Below, in pieces: positions 10,702 to 19,312 of a stretch of DNA of 64,000 nucleotides. Made by a program: the position numbers and the translations under genes. Below the pieces are notes generated by a model. It saw nothing but the letters and a program-made list of their open reading frames with translations. It did no database searches and had not been told where the DNA came from. Position 1 is the first letter of the stretch; every line of letters begins with the position of its first letter. This DNA is from CAYMPH01 sp964392365 (GTDB taxonomy: Bacteria; Spirochaetota; UBA4802; UBA5550): the NCBI GenBank assembly GCA_964392365.1, contig CAYMPH010000011.1, positions 62,001 through 126,000 of the forward strand. Direction: 5' to 3'.

Positions 10702-11286
10702 TTATTTCTTCCTTTGCCACTGGCCGTTTTTGTCCTGAATCCAGTCATTTTTAAGAGCTGAATCTGACTGTTCTTCGGCAAAAATTTTCCCCAGTCCGGC
10801 AATTATATCATCTTCCGGCTTTTCATTTTTTACATTCTGAACTGCTTTTGTAAATATGATTTTTCTGGCATTGTTTTCTTCATCAATAACTTTCAGCAGT
10901 ACATTTTTTTCTGAAGCGGAGTTTTCATATTTATTTATTTTGATATAAGAAACAAAACCGGTGTTTGCTTCGCCGAGAACACCTTCATCTTTATAACTTC
11001 TGATTTTATCATAATGAAATTCCCTGATCTTCATTGCCTTGAAAAGCTCCGGGTCTGAAGCTGCTGCAGTATTTGACCCTTGAGTTCTCTGAACAGTTGT
11101 TCTGATGGAAGATATAACCCACGCATCCTTTTCAAGCTCTTTATATTCTCCGATAATCTGCCTTTCAATTACAGTTTTTTCTCCGGTAATTTGAATTTTC
11201 GGAGGCACTATACCGATAAAGGATGAGCAGCTGCTTAATACTGTGATTATAAAAATGAAAAGCAATAATGGAAATTTTTTTATCAT
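10702..11286 (-). CDS. DUF1318 (YdbL-like) lipoprotein
   Basis: The N-terminus has a hydrophobic stretch ending VLSSC, a lipobox. The middle of the protein (FKAMKIREFHYDKIRSYKDE, then GVLGEANTGFVSYI) matches the DUF1318/YdbL pattern in which arginine-rich helices precede a G-x-GE-x-x-x-G block. I place the start at the ATG at 11286, because GAGGTGA lies at the right distance and overlaps the stop of the preceding gene; an in-frame GTG at 11295 is the alternative. In Escherichia coli ydbL follows the AsmA-like ydbH and the lipoprotein gene ynbE. Here a single lipoprotein follows the AsmA-like gene, so it may cover both small roles. Confidence 0.72.
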   Translation of the reverse strand: MIKKFPLLLFIFIITVLSSCSSFIGIVPPKIQITGEKTVIERQIIGEYKELEKDAWVISSIRTTVQRTQGSNTAAASDPELFKAMKIREFHYDKIRSYKDEGVLGEANTGFVSYIKINKYENSASEKNVLLKVIDEENNARKIIFTKAVQNVKNEKPEDDIIAGLGKIFAEEQSDSALKNDWIQDKNGQWQRKK

Positions 11287-11287
11287 A

Positions 11288-14065
11288 TCAATCACCTCGT
11301 GAAACTTTTCTTAAATATTCCTGAATTGGAATCCGGTCGAATTCCACCTTGTCTTCTTCAACAGCAATTATTACACCAAGTGTTTTTTTTGTCAAAAGGA
11401 CTGTTGTATACACAAGACCTTTATCAAGGTTAAAATTAAAGCTTTCAATATTCATAGTGTTATCTAAAGCAAACTGGGCGGATCCGAGTTTTGATTTGCC
11501 CTTTTCAACACTTAACCCTTTCATGAGGCTGTTTGCAAATTTCTCTCCGACTTTATATATATGGATGTAGCCTTTTGCTGTAAGTTCCTTGTTTATATTA
11601 ACGCCTCTTCCGGAAAAATTAGCGTTTAAAGAAAGAAGCGCATCTTCTCTTCTATTGAAAGCATCCGGTTCATCAAGCAGACCGATGTTCATGTTGGTGA
11701 GATCAGCAGTAATGCTGAATTCCATATTTTCTGTTTTGAAATTTGAAAGATTAAAAAGTATATCCTTGCTTGAAAGTGAACCGCCTATAAGATTCGCTTT
11801 TAATGATTTAATCTGGAAAACATTTTCCTTGAAATACATTGCTGCTTTTAAATTGCTGAGATATTCAAATGATAAATCTCTTGCAGGATGTTTTGCCTTG
11901 ATTGATTTAATTTTAAAGTTAATTTTATCTTTAAACAGATCGCTGTCAATAATGCGGCTTTTGCTGTAAGTAAGCATAGTTTCAGATGCGTCTTTACTTT
12001 TAAACAGATATTCAAAAGGAAAATCCAGCTCAATTCCTGAAACTGAAATTTTCTTTGACGGATTTTCAACATTGATATTATTCATAACAATATTTCCGGT
12101 AGCTTTTCCTGTTTTAATATCGCCTTTCATCAATGCATTAATTTCCGCTTTGCCGGAAAGTTTCCATTCGCCGAAACTTTTTGTATTAGGTGCGTCAAGT
12201 TTCATTGCTATTGTTATATTGGAATCTGAAATGGGTTTTGTTTTTAAATCAACATAACCTGCTGCTCTGATTTCCGCTTTTTTCTCCATGCTTCCGATAA
12301 AAAGATTTTTTATAGAAAGTCTTTTATCTTTTTTTGCATAGTTGATATTTCCGGAAAGCGAAGCATCATTAATGGAAAAATCAGGTGATTTCACAATAAA
12401 ATTAAAACCTGCTGCAATATTATCGCCGATCATTGAAAAATCGGAATTAAGTGTAATGTATATAGGTTTTTTAAGAGGTATTTTCAAAACCTGTTTTTCT
12501 ACCCGGTCTGTTACCATTGGAGCAAGTGCGTCTTTTATAAATACAAGTTTTTCAATATTAACGCTTCCAGATGTTCCGTTTTTAAGAGATACTTTGCTTT
12601 TTAAAAGCAGTTCTACAGCATTGACTTTTGTATCAGGATCAAAATATTTTAAATCAAACGAATTTACTGTTATATCAGAAAAAGAATTATACGAGTCAAT
12701 GTCAGTGTTCATTGATAGACCATTCGCGCCGGAGGCGCTTCCGGCAAGTGTGTAGTTGAATCTTGGCGCTGTAAGGCCGAGTTTGATTTTCATGTTCGCG
12801 TTTGTTTTACGGACATCAAATATCAGGCTGATGTTTTGAAGATTCGTTTCAAGATTTTCTGTTTTGAAAAATACGCCCGGAACTGAAAGTTTGCCTGCAA
12901 TTAAAATGTCTGATACTGAACCGCTGATTGTCATGGGGAAAAGAGATATTCTGCCGCGGAAACTGGTCTTTTTATTTTTGCTTAAACTGTAATAATAGGG
13001 GTAAAGATCATCGAGAACAATATTGCTTTCTGTAACTGCGAGATTGAGATACATGTTGCTCGATGCTTTTGAAATTGTCCCTGCGAGCTTAAGCCAGTTT
13101 TTTCCGGCAAAATTTAATGTAAAATGCCCGAGTGTTACCTGATCATTGTATGGATTGTAATTCAGATCATAAGATAAAATGAAATTAAGCGGAGCCAGAT
13201 GCGTATTTTTAAATCTTACAGGAGATTTATATGTTCCGAATTTCAGGGTGCTTGCAAATTTTGATTCATTTTTATTGTACCCTACATTCATTGATAATAT
13301 AAGTTCAGGTGATGCTGATGCATCTTTTGATTTAAAAACAACTGAAACATTTTCATGCGGATTAAGCGAAACGTTCAGGCTTTTTAACAGTGTTGCTGCT
13401 TTTACTGACAGCGGAATTTTTTTGACCGGCGGAATATCCGCTTCAACTGACATGGAAATGCTTTCTGCTGAAGCTTCGAATTTTGATGATTTCACATAAA
13501 CCCTGAGATCATCGAGAATTATTTTTGCATACGCACTGACATTTACAGGAATAGATATTTCATCTGAACCGGATTTCTTTTGTTCCGGAGCTGGTTTTTT
13601 CTTCTTATCCGGCTTTCCTTCTTTCATTAATTTTGAGAAACTCCAGACGCCGTTTCTTTCTTCAATGTAAATTCTTGGGCTGTAAATCCCGAGTTCTCCT
13701 ATTCTCACTACACCTGTAAAAATTTTAAGCAGGCTGTAATCAAGAACAAGTTTTTTTACTTCAACGAGTTTTGAGTAATCAAACTGTTTGCCGTTTTTGA
13801 TAGATATATTTTCAATTTTAAAACCGGTAAGAATATTGAACTCCCTGACATTTAAAGTAAGAGTTCCTGTTGTAATTGAATTAAATACTGTAACAGCGAG
13901 CTTCTCAGTTCTTTCAGCATTAAGGTATAGCCTTGCTGTTATCAAAAAAATAATAACAAAAGCAATTATAAAAACAGGTATTCGAATGAGCACTGTTTTT
14001 AATGTCTGTATTATTATTTTATGAGATAAAGGCTTTACAGGTTTTATTTTTTCTTCAACTTCCAT
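11288..14065 (-). CDS. AsmA/YdbH-like intermembrane lipid-transport family protein
   Basis: The 925-residue protein has one N-terminal transmembrane helix (about residues 26-46, IPVFIIAFVIIFLITARL) and then a long beta-rich body without further membrane spans. Repeated blocks of the type GIYSPRIYIEERNGVWSFS, typical of AsmA/DUF748 proteins, mark the N-terminal part. AsmA-like proteins such as TamB, YhdP and YdbH form hydrophobic grooves that carry phospholipid between inner and outer membrane. The gene is first in its operon: AAGGA precedes the ATG, a TTGAAA/TATAAT promoter lies about 30 bp upstream, and its stop overlaps the ribosome binding site of the DUF1318 gene. Such a protein implies a two-membrane envelope. 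Exact subfamily is uncertain. Confidence 0.78.
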   Translation of the reverse strand: MEVEEKIKPVKPLSHKIIIQTLKTVLIRIPVFIIAFVIIFLITARLYLNAERTEKLAVTVFNSITTGTLTLNVREFNILTGFKIENISIKNGKQFDYSKLVEVKKLVLDYSLLKIFTGVVRIGELGIYSPRIYIEERNGVWSFSKLMKEGKPDKKKKPAPEQKKSGSDEISIPVNVSAYAKIILDDLRVYVKSSKFEASAESISMSVEADIPPVKKIPLSVKAATLLKSLNVSLNPHENVSVVFKSKDASASPELILSMNVGYNKNESKFASTLKFGTYKSPVRFKNTHLAPLNFILSYDLNYNPYNDQVTLGHFTLNFAGKNWLKLAGTISKASSNMYLNLAVTESNIVLDDLYPYYYSLSKNKKTSFRGRISLFPMTISGSVSDILIAGKLSVPGVFFKTENLETNLQNISLIFDVRKTNANMKIKLGLTAPRFNYTLAGSASGANGLSMNTDIDSYNSFSDITVNSFDLKYFDPDTKVNAVELLLKSKVSLKNGTSGSVNIEKLVFIKDALAPMVTDRVEKQVLKIPLKKPIYITLNSDFSMIGDNIAAGFNFIVKSPDFSINDASLSGNINYAKKDKRLSIKNLFIGSMEKKAEIRAAGYVDLKTKPISDSNITIAMKLDAPNTKSFGEWKLSGKAEINALMKGDIKTGKATGNIVMNNINVENPSKKISVSGIELDFPFEYLFKSKDASETMLTYSKSRIIDSDLFKDKINFKIKSIKAKHPARDLSFEYLSNLKAAMYFKENVFQIKSLKANLIGGSLSSKDILFNLSNFKTENMEFSITADLTNMNIGLLDEPDAFNRREDALLSLNANFSGRGVNINKELTAKGYIHIYKVGEKFANSLMKGLSVEKGKSKLGSAQFALDNTMNIESFNFNLDKGLVYTTVLLTKKTLGVIIAVEEDKVEFDRIPIQEYLRKVSRGD

Positions 14066-14089
14066 ATTGCATCCTTAATTTAAAATGGA

Positions 14090-14117
14090 ATTATAGATTA
14101 AGCAATATTAATTTCAA
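14090..14117 (-). promoter_or_regulatory. Sigma-70-type promoter for the AsmA-DUF1318-CHAT-FecR operon
   Basis: On the minus strand TTGAAA (14112-14117) and TATAAT (14090-14095) are separated by 16 bp. Transcription would begin near 14083, about 18 bp before the ATG at 14065. Confidence 0.65.
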
Positions 14118-14450
14118 GCAGATATTTTCTGACTCAGCCCTTTTCTACAGTTGCTTTTTTTAAGTAAAAGAAATGGAAAATAGAGCAGAAATTTACCGGA
14201 TAGGAAACTGGATTAACCAGATTTAAATATTAAATCATATGCTAATGTCTGATCATGTTTATTATTTCAGAGTGAACAAAAAAGCAATAACAGGAAGCAG
14301 TTCCTTATTAGATGAAAAAATTTAATATATTGACTAAATAAACATTAAAGGAGAATTTGTTCATAAATATAAATTTTATTATCCAGCAATATATCTATTA
14401 GAATTTTTAAATTTTTCAGAATTTAATATTTACGATATAGGTGTAATTCA
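14118..14450. other. Intergenic region without a recognised gene
   Basis: This AT-rich stretch separates the divergent AsmA-like and FN3/beta-barrel genes. A TTGACT near 14332 and a GGAG near 14352 occur, but no well-spaced -10 or convincing reading frame accompanies them. I see no RNA gene signature. Confidence 0.4.
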
Positions 14451-15992
14451 TTGAAAAACTTTATAATTAAGACTATAGTATTTATCCCTCTGTTTCTACT
14501 TATTGTAATTCCCCTTAATGCTGAATATCTCTTTCTGAAAGACGGATCAATTATTAAAGGCAAAATTGTTTCTGAGACAGCGAATGATGTTGTTATAAGT
14601 GATGAGCAGAACAAGGCAGTCGCATATCCTCATAATAAAATTTTGAGGGTGCTTTATACTGAAATAAATATGGGTAAAATCTATGTGCAGCTGAAAAACG
14701 GTGAAAATTTCAGAGGCTATCTAATTGATGAAGACCGGGACACATATACTTTCAGATATATTATAAATAGGCCTGAAGAATTTACAGTTCAGAGGTCGAA
14801 AGTTCTTTTTATAGCTGAAAGAAATCCGTCTGAATTAAAAGGTGAAAGCAGCTATACTGAAATTTCACTAACCTGGTCTCCTCCGTATGATAAAATGAAA
14901 TCATATAATATCTATTATAAAAAAAATAAAAATGATAAGTATATAATTGCTGATAAAGCATGGAAGAATTCATTTAATCTTAAAGGCCTTAATAACTTCA
15001 CTAAATATATTATAATGGTAACAGGTGTAGATGATACTGGAGTTGAAACCACACCAAGTAATGAAATAGAAATATCGACATTAGCCAAAGTTGATGTTGA
15101 ACTTAAAAATGGAAAAACATTAAAAACAAATCTTGTTGCTGAGGACTGGGAAAAATATACTTTCCGCAACAATATAAGAAAGGTTGAAGATTTCACAGTA
15201 AAGCGTGCAGATGTTCTTTTTATTACAGAGCGTTTCCCTTCCGGTTTGAAGGGTAATGCTGATTTTAACACTATCTCACTTAAATGGATTGAGCCGTATG
15301 ATTCTGTGAATGAATACAAAATTTATATTAAGAAAAAGGGTGAGGATTATAAACCTGTTTCAACAACAGGAAATAATTCAAAAACAGTTAAAGGTCTTGC
15401 AGCAAATACAGAATATACTTTAAAGGTAACAGGCATACTTAAAAATAAAACTGAAACTGCGCCGAGTAATGAAATTAAAGTGATAACTGGATTAGAGAAA
15501 CCTCAAGAAAAAAATTTACTCCCATCAGGCATAAGGATTGCTTATATGCTGGGAATTCCTTTTACTTTACCGCAGAGAAATATCTACTCTAATCTTCATG
15601 GAGTGGATTTGACTTATTCTTATTTTTTCAGCGACTATATATCAATTAAAACAGGTGTTAATTTTATAATTGGAATGCAGCCTATAGAAAACGCGACAAC
15701 AGTTCAAAGTGCGTTAAATATCGGTGTGAATTTTGGTTTTCCGATCAAAGATTTTATATATCCATATACAGGAGTTTCTGTAAGAGGATTGTGGCTGCAT
15801 GAAGAATGCAGAGGAAGGATTATGGATTTCGGCGGTATTGGAGTTGACTGGAATCTTGGAATTGCTTTTACAATTGTAAAGTTTTTCGGTCTATATGCTG
15901 AATACACATTAGGCTGGTCTGCTGCTCTTGACAAATCCACAACAGATATAAGTTCAATGTCAATAAAAGCTGGCATATTCTTTAGATTTTAG
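14451..15992 (+). CDS. FN3-domain outer-membrane beta-barrel-like protein with repeated 'LKDGxxxxGxI' modules
   Basis: The start is a TTG, followed by a signal peptide ending in LNAEY. The mature N-terminus (LFLKDGSIIKGKIVSE) is a small beta-rich module, followed by a variant (VQLKNGENFRGYLIDE); a third copy (VELKNGKTLKTNL) lies near residue 215. Two fibronectin type III domains follow these modules (EISLTWSPPYDKMKSYNIYY and TISLKWIEPYDSVNEYKIYI). The last 150 residues alternate short hydrophobic and turn segments and end in phenylalanine (IFFRF), as outer-membrane barrels do. It is a paralogue of the protein at 49021-50463, and both are followed by a small lipoprotein gene. Function is unknown; the domain reading is solid and the barrel is an inference. 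Confidence 0.75.
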   Translation: MKNFIIKTIVFIPLFLLIVIPLNAEYLFLKDGSIIKGKIVSETANDVVISDEQNKAVAYPHNKILRVLYTEINMGKIYVQLKNGENFRGYLIDEDRDTYTFRYIINRPEEFTVQRSKVLFIAERNPSELKGESSYTEISLTWSPPYDKMKSYNIYYKKNKNDKYIIADKAWKNSFNLKGLNNFTKYIIMVTGVDDTGVETTPSNEIEISTLAKVDVELKNGKTLKTNLVAEDWEKYTFRNNIRKVEDFTVKRADVLFITERFPSGLKGNADFNTISLKWIEPYDSVNEYKIYIKKKGEDYKPVSTTGNNSKTVKGLAANTEYTLKVTGILKNKTETAPSNEIKVITGLEKPQEKNLLPSGIRIAYMLGIPFTLPQRNIYSNLHGVDLTYSYFFSDYISIKTGVNFIIGMQPIENATTVQSALNIGVNFGFPIKDFIYPYTGVSVRGLWLHEECRGRIMDFGGIGVDWNLGIAFTIVKFFGLYAEYTLGWSAALDKSTTDISSMSIKAGIFFRF

Positions 15993-16001
15993 AGGTGATG
16001 T

Positions 16002-16619
16002 ATGAAAAATTTATATTTATTATTTATTGGATTAATTCTGTTTGCAGGGTGCGATTATAATTATCTTGATATATCGAAAACGTACAATCTTCGTGATAGA
16101 GGTCCTGCTGGTGGATGGATATTTTATATAAATCCAAATTATAAAACTGACGGGTGGAAGTATCTGGAAGCTGCGACTGTTTCAAATGAATATATGAATA
16201 TACAAAGTGGAACTTATAGCGGTATAGCAACTGGTATTACCGATAGTAAAGTTGGAGCAGGTAAATCAAATACTTTGAAAATTGTAGCTTGGTTAAATAA
16301 TAATTCAGATGATACCTGGGGGGATGTTACTAATCGTACAAATCGTGCTGCATATATTTGCTATAATCTTGAAGTTGTAAATAATGGCATAAGTTATAAA
16401 GACTGGTTTTTGCCTTCAAAAGATGAACTCTCTTTAATGTATAATAATCTTCATTTAGCAGGTATAGGAAATTTCGAAACTTCTATACAACGTGTTTATT
16501 GGACCTCTACAGAAGATACTAATACAAATGCATATCAACAATGGTTCGGTTCTGGTCCAGGTAGTTATACTATTATTAAAACAAATAATGGTAGAGTTCG
16601 TGCGATAAGACGTTTTTAA
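16002..16619 (+). CDS. DUF1566 (Lcl C-terminal domain) lipoprotein
   Basis: A 205-residue protein with a lipobox (LFAGC) and a C-terminal DUF1566/Lcl-type domain. The domain shows RGPAGGWIFYI near the start, DWFLPSKDELSLMY in the middle, RVYWTSTED and the closing GRVRAIRRF, in the usual order. The domain resembles carbohydrate-binding folds and occurs in surface proteins of spirochaetes and gammaproteobacteria. AGAGGTGAT precedes the ATG, and the gene starts 9 bp after the FN3/beta-barrel gene, so the two are co-transcribed. The mature start CDYNYLDIS resembles CDNMYNDLAYEI of the lipoprotein in the paralogous pair at 47911, although the rest is unrelated. Confidence 0.82.
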   Translation: MKNLYLLFIGLILFAGCDYNYLDISKTYNLRDRGPAGGWIFYINPNYKTDGWKYLEAATVSNEYMNIQSGTYSGIATGITDSKVGAGKSNTLKIVAWLNNNSDDTWGDVTNRTNRAAYICYNLEVVNNGISYKDWFLPSKDELSLMYNNLHLAGIGNFETSIQRVYWTSTEDTNTNAYQQWFGSGPGSYTIIKTNNGRVRAIRRF

Positions 16620-16812
16620 TTTTTTTATTTATATACTTTTTTTTGTAAGAAAAAGTTTGTTCTGTTACATTTCAGAAACCGGCTTTTTAATGCAGACATT
16701 CTTTTTATTCAATTTCAGTTCTAGTTTAATTTTCAGAATTTATCCGGGGTCAGAGCAAGGTTTTATTTATTATATTTATTTTTATTGCAGAGAATTTTAA
16801 ACCTGCGACATG

Positions 16813-16846
16813 CGAGTAGTGGTTCAAAATTTTGAACCACTACTCG
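16813..16846. repeat. Perfect 34-bp palindrome with TTCAAAATTTTGAA core
   Basis: The half-site CGAGTAGTGGTTCAAAA is followed directly by its exact reverse complement. The 16-bp core GTTCAAAATTTTGAAC recurs at 38371-38386. No T run follows, so a terminator is unlikely. GATCGTATTAAT begins 54 bp downstream at 16900. Confidence 0.9.
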
Positions 16847-16899
16847 ATACGAATCTACATATTTTTTCCCTCATTAAATTTTTTAAATTTTTCCATTCC

Positions 16900-16911
16900 G
16901 ATCGTATTAAT
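16900..16911 (+). repeat. GATCGTATTAAT motif, copy 1 of 3
   Basis: This 12-mer is repeated at 38300-38311 (minus) and 56322-56333 (plus). All three copies lie upstream of a gene, downstream of a palindrome and after an AT-rich stretch. Here the motif is followed by TAGTGTAGGGACGC and the nested hairpins before the DUF559 gene. Confidence 0.7.
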
Positions 16912-16922
16912 AGTGTAGGGAC

Positions 16923-17049
16923 GCAATCCCCCGGCTCTTCGAGCCTTTCCCCCTTGGTAAGGGGGGCTGTTCCGCTCAAGGGAATTGTTTTCCTTCGAGT
17001 AAAACCCCCTTACCAAGGGGGAAGATCGCTACGCGATCCGGGGGATTGC
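16923..17049. repeat. Nested inverted repeat with CCCCCTTGGTAAGGGGG hairpins
   Basis: Arms 16923-16966 and 17005-17049 are nearly perfect reverse complements and both begin, read inward, with GCAATCCCCCGG. Each arm contains a second hairpin (GGCTCTTCGAGCC on the left, GGATCGCGTAGCGATCC on the right) and the palindrome CCCCCTTRCCAAGGGGG type block. The element is far richer in GC than its surroundings and ends 26 bp before the DUF559 start. It looks like a small non-autonomous mobile element. Confidence 0.85.
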
Positions 17050-17074
17050 TTCAAACTCCCCTAAAGGAATACCT

Positions 17075-17437
17075 ATGAAAGAATCACAATATTTTCTAAA
17101 TTACAACCGTAAGCACGTCAAGCGATCACGTGAGCTCAGAAAAAACATGACACGTGCTGAATGCAAAATATGGTATGAATATCTGAGGCATCTTCCTGTT
17201 AGAGTTTTGCGTCAGCGGCCAATTGATAATTTCATAGTGGATTTTTACTGTGCATCCCGGAAGATTATTATTGAAATAGACGGTGAAATTCATTCAACTA
17301 TCCATGCAAAAGAGTATGATGATTTTCGTACCAGTGTACTTGAAGGTTATGGTCTAAAAGTAATTCGTTTTACGAATAATGAAGTTCTGAATAATTTTGA
17401 ATATGTATGCGGAATTTTAGATAGAATATTGTTGTAA
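17075..17437 (+). CDS. DUF559 endonuclease-domain protein (Vsr-like fold)
   Basis: A 120-residue single-domain protein. The family pattern is clear: MTRAECKIWYEYLR, the strand block VLRQRPIDNFIVDFYC, then KIIIEIDGEIH and the C-terminal GLKVIRFTNNEVLNN. DUF559 proteins share the fold of the very-short-patch-repair endonuclease; the glutamate of TRAE, the aspartate of IVDF and the EID motif are the expected metal-site residues and are all present. No biological role is established for most members. The family spreads horizontally and is often next to GC-rich repeats, as here. The ATG is preceded by AAAGGAA. It appears intact. Confidence 0.88.
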   Translation: MKESQYFLNYNRKHVKRSRELRKNMTRAECKIWYEYLRHLPVRVLRQRPIDNFIVDFYCASRKIIIEIDGEIHSTIHAKEYDDFRTSVLEGYGLKVIRFTNNEVLNNFEYVCGILDRILL

Positions 17438-17684
17438 AAACGCAAACCTCTAATCTGCCTGAATTATAATAAATTTTTATTTTAATCCGGAATCAATCAA
17501 AAATAATACTTTGAAAAACAGTTTTTATTATGTATATTTACATTACTGAATAATCCGAAAAGCTGAATTTCTTAAATTACCCGGAAAACGAGCTTATCAA
17601 AAAAAGTATTAAATTAGTAATGAATATATATGTATTCCTATTGGCATTGTTAAAATAATATCTGCATAATCTGGAGAAGAATTT

Positions 17685-18581
17685 ATGAAATACGATATTG
17701 ACAAGAATATAATTGAATCTCTGCTTACTCTTGCATCTGTAATTGAAGCGCGCGATGTTTATACCGGAGGCCATACCTGGAGAGTGAGCCAGTATGCTTC
17801 AATGCTTACAAAAAAACTCGGACTTTCAAAAGACGAGATTTTTCTTTCTTCACTTGGCGGAATGATTCACGATATAGGAAAAGTTGGAGTTCCGGATGCG
17901 ATCCTGAATAAAAAAGGGCCTCTTGACGATCAGGAATATGAAATAATAAAAAATCATCCGAAAATCGGAAATACAATTATTGAAAAGCATCCGCTGTATG
18001 ATCTTGTTCAGATGTCTGTAAACGAGCACCATGAGAGACTTGATGGTAAGGGATACCCTTCTGCTACAACCGAACAATCTATCTATGGAAAAATTATCAG
18101 TATCAGCGACGCTTTCGATGCAATGACCAGCACCAGGTCATATAGAAAAGGCATGAGCAAGGAAAAAGCGTGCGAGCTTATTTCGGAAGCAACAGAAACC
18201 CAGTTCGATAAAAAACTGACGGATGTATTAATATCCATGTCTTCTAAAGGAGAATTTGACTCAATTATAGGTTATGCAGGAGAAAACAAGAAAATGCTTC
18301 AGTGCCCGGAGTGCGGCCCTATAGTTGTTCCTCCGGATACTCTTGCAACAGGTGAGGAAGTAACCTGTCCGAACTGCATGACTCATTTTGTAGCTCACAG
18401 GGGAATGGATTCTTTTGAGCTTGAATTTACTGATAAAAAATCAACAGTATATATTCCAAAATCGGATGATGACTGTATTATTCATTTTATGGGGAATATC
18501 CCGAAGAAAATAAGGGCAAATTGTATAGAGAATTGTAAAGCCAGCAGGAAAAGTTATTTTTTTCATCACGCTGAATTATAA
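17685..18581 (+). CDS. HD-GYP domain phosphodiesterase with C-terminal zinc ribbon
   Basis: Residues about 10-190 form an HD-GYP domain: GHTWRVSQYA, the HD pair in GGMIHDIGKVGVP (H62, D63), KNHPKIG, the double histidine and GYP in EHHERLDGKGYP, and SDAFDAMTS. HD-GYP enzymes hydrolyse cyclic di-GMP. All expected metal ligands are visible, so the enzyme should be active. The C-terminal 100 residues are unusual: CPECG and CPNC about 20 residues apart form a zinc-ribbon-like knuckle, followed by a tail with CIIHF and CIENC. There is no receiver or other input domain at the N-terminus. GGAG precedes the ATG. It is probably monocistronic. Confidence 0.87.
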   Translation: MKYDIDKNIIESLLTLASVIEARDVYTGGHTWRVSQYASMLTKKLGLSKDEIFLSSLGGMIHDIGKVGVPDAILNKKGPLDDQEYEIIKNHPKIGNTIIEKHPLYDLVQMSVNEHHERLDGKGYPSATTEQSIYGKIISISDAFDAMTSTRSYRKGMSKEKACELISEATETQFDKKLTDVLISMSSKGEFDSIIGYAGENKKMLQCPECGPIVVPPDTLATGEEVTCPNCMTHFVAHRGMDSFELEFTDKKSTVYIPKSDDDCIIHFMGNIPKKIRANCIENCKASRKSYFFHHAEL

Positions 18582-18693
18582 ATATGTATACTCACAGCCG
18601 GATAGGAATTGTTCGTATTCTTGTAATTTTGGAGAATTACAGTTTTATAATATATAAGCAGAAATACATATTAAATAAAGTTACAATAAACAA

Positions 18694-19266
18694 ATGAACG
18701 AAACAATTCATGAAAATAAAACTTTCACTAAAGATGATTATTCAGATAATGATTTATCAGGCAGGGAATTTGATTCATGCATATTTGTTAACTGCAATTT
18801 TTTTAAATGTGATTTATCTTACAGTGACTTTATAGATTGCAGGTTTGAAGACTGTAATTTCAGCATGGTTAAGTTCAACGATACCGGATTAAAAAATGTC
18901 ACTTTCGCGGACTGTATGCTGCGCGGCATTGATTTTACTAAATGTAAGGACTTCCTGCTTGCTTTTAGTTTTGATAAATGCATTTTAGATTATTCAAGTT
19001 TTCATAAGAAAAAAATAAATAAAACAATATTTAAAGAATGCTCGTTAAAAGAAATTGATTTTTCTTATGCAGACTTAACATCATCAATCTTTAATAATTG
19101 CGATTTAATGAGAGCCGTCTTTCAGCATACAAATCTGGAAAAAGCAGATTTTCGAACATCAGATAATTACTCTATTGATCCTGAAACAAATAGATTAAAA
19201 AAAGCAAGATTTTCTTATTCCGGAGTTATTGGTTTATTGGATAAATATCAGATAATAATTGAATGA
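18694..19266 (+). CDS. Qnr-like pentapeptide-repeat protein
   Basis: A 190-residue protein made of pentapeptide repeats (A/C-D/N-L/F-x-x) from about residue 20 to 155, with many cysteines at the first position (FVNCNFFKCDLSYSDF). The C-terminus reads SIDPETNRLKKARFS, then GLLDKYQIIIE. This closely follows the end of Qnr-type proteins, where it forms the dimerisation helix. Qnr proteins mimic DNA and protect type II topoisomerases; chromosomal homologues occur in many bacteria and need not confer resistance. The repeats appear interrupted near KDFLLAFSF. TATAAT near 18647 may be its -10 element. No mobile-element signs are adjacent, so it is probably native. Confidence 0.75.
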   Translation: MNETIHENKTFTKDDYSDNDLSGREFDSCIFVNCNFFKCDLSYSDFIDCRFEDCNFSMVKFNDTGLKNVTFADCMLRGIDFTKCKDFLLAFSFDKCILDYSSFHKKKINKTIFKECSLKEIDFSYADLTSSIFNNCDLMRAVFQHTNLEKADFRTSDNYSIDPETNRLKKARFSYSGVIGLLDKYQIIIE

Positions 19267-19312
19267 TAAAATTATTATATCTGGAACATGCAGATAAATT
19301 TATCTAGTTCAG

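Noticed and set aside
16813..16846. The 34-bp palindrome as a terminator of the DUF1566 gene
   Set aside because: It lies almost 200 bp past the stop codon and no T run follows on either side.
16810..17064. 84-codon frame across the palindrome and nested hairpins
   Set aside because: It consists of translated repeat DNA and has no protein-like pattern or ribosome binding site.
17641..17670. TTGGCA-N18-CATAAT as a promoter for the HD-GYP gene
   Set aside because: Transcription would start downstream of the ribosome binding site GGAG at 17672, so the real promoter must be further upstream.
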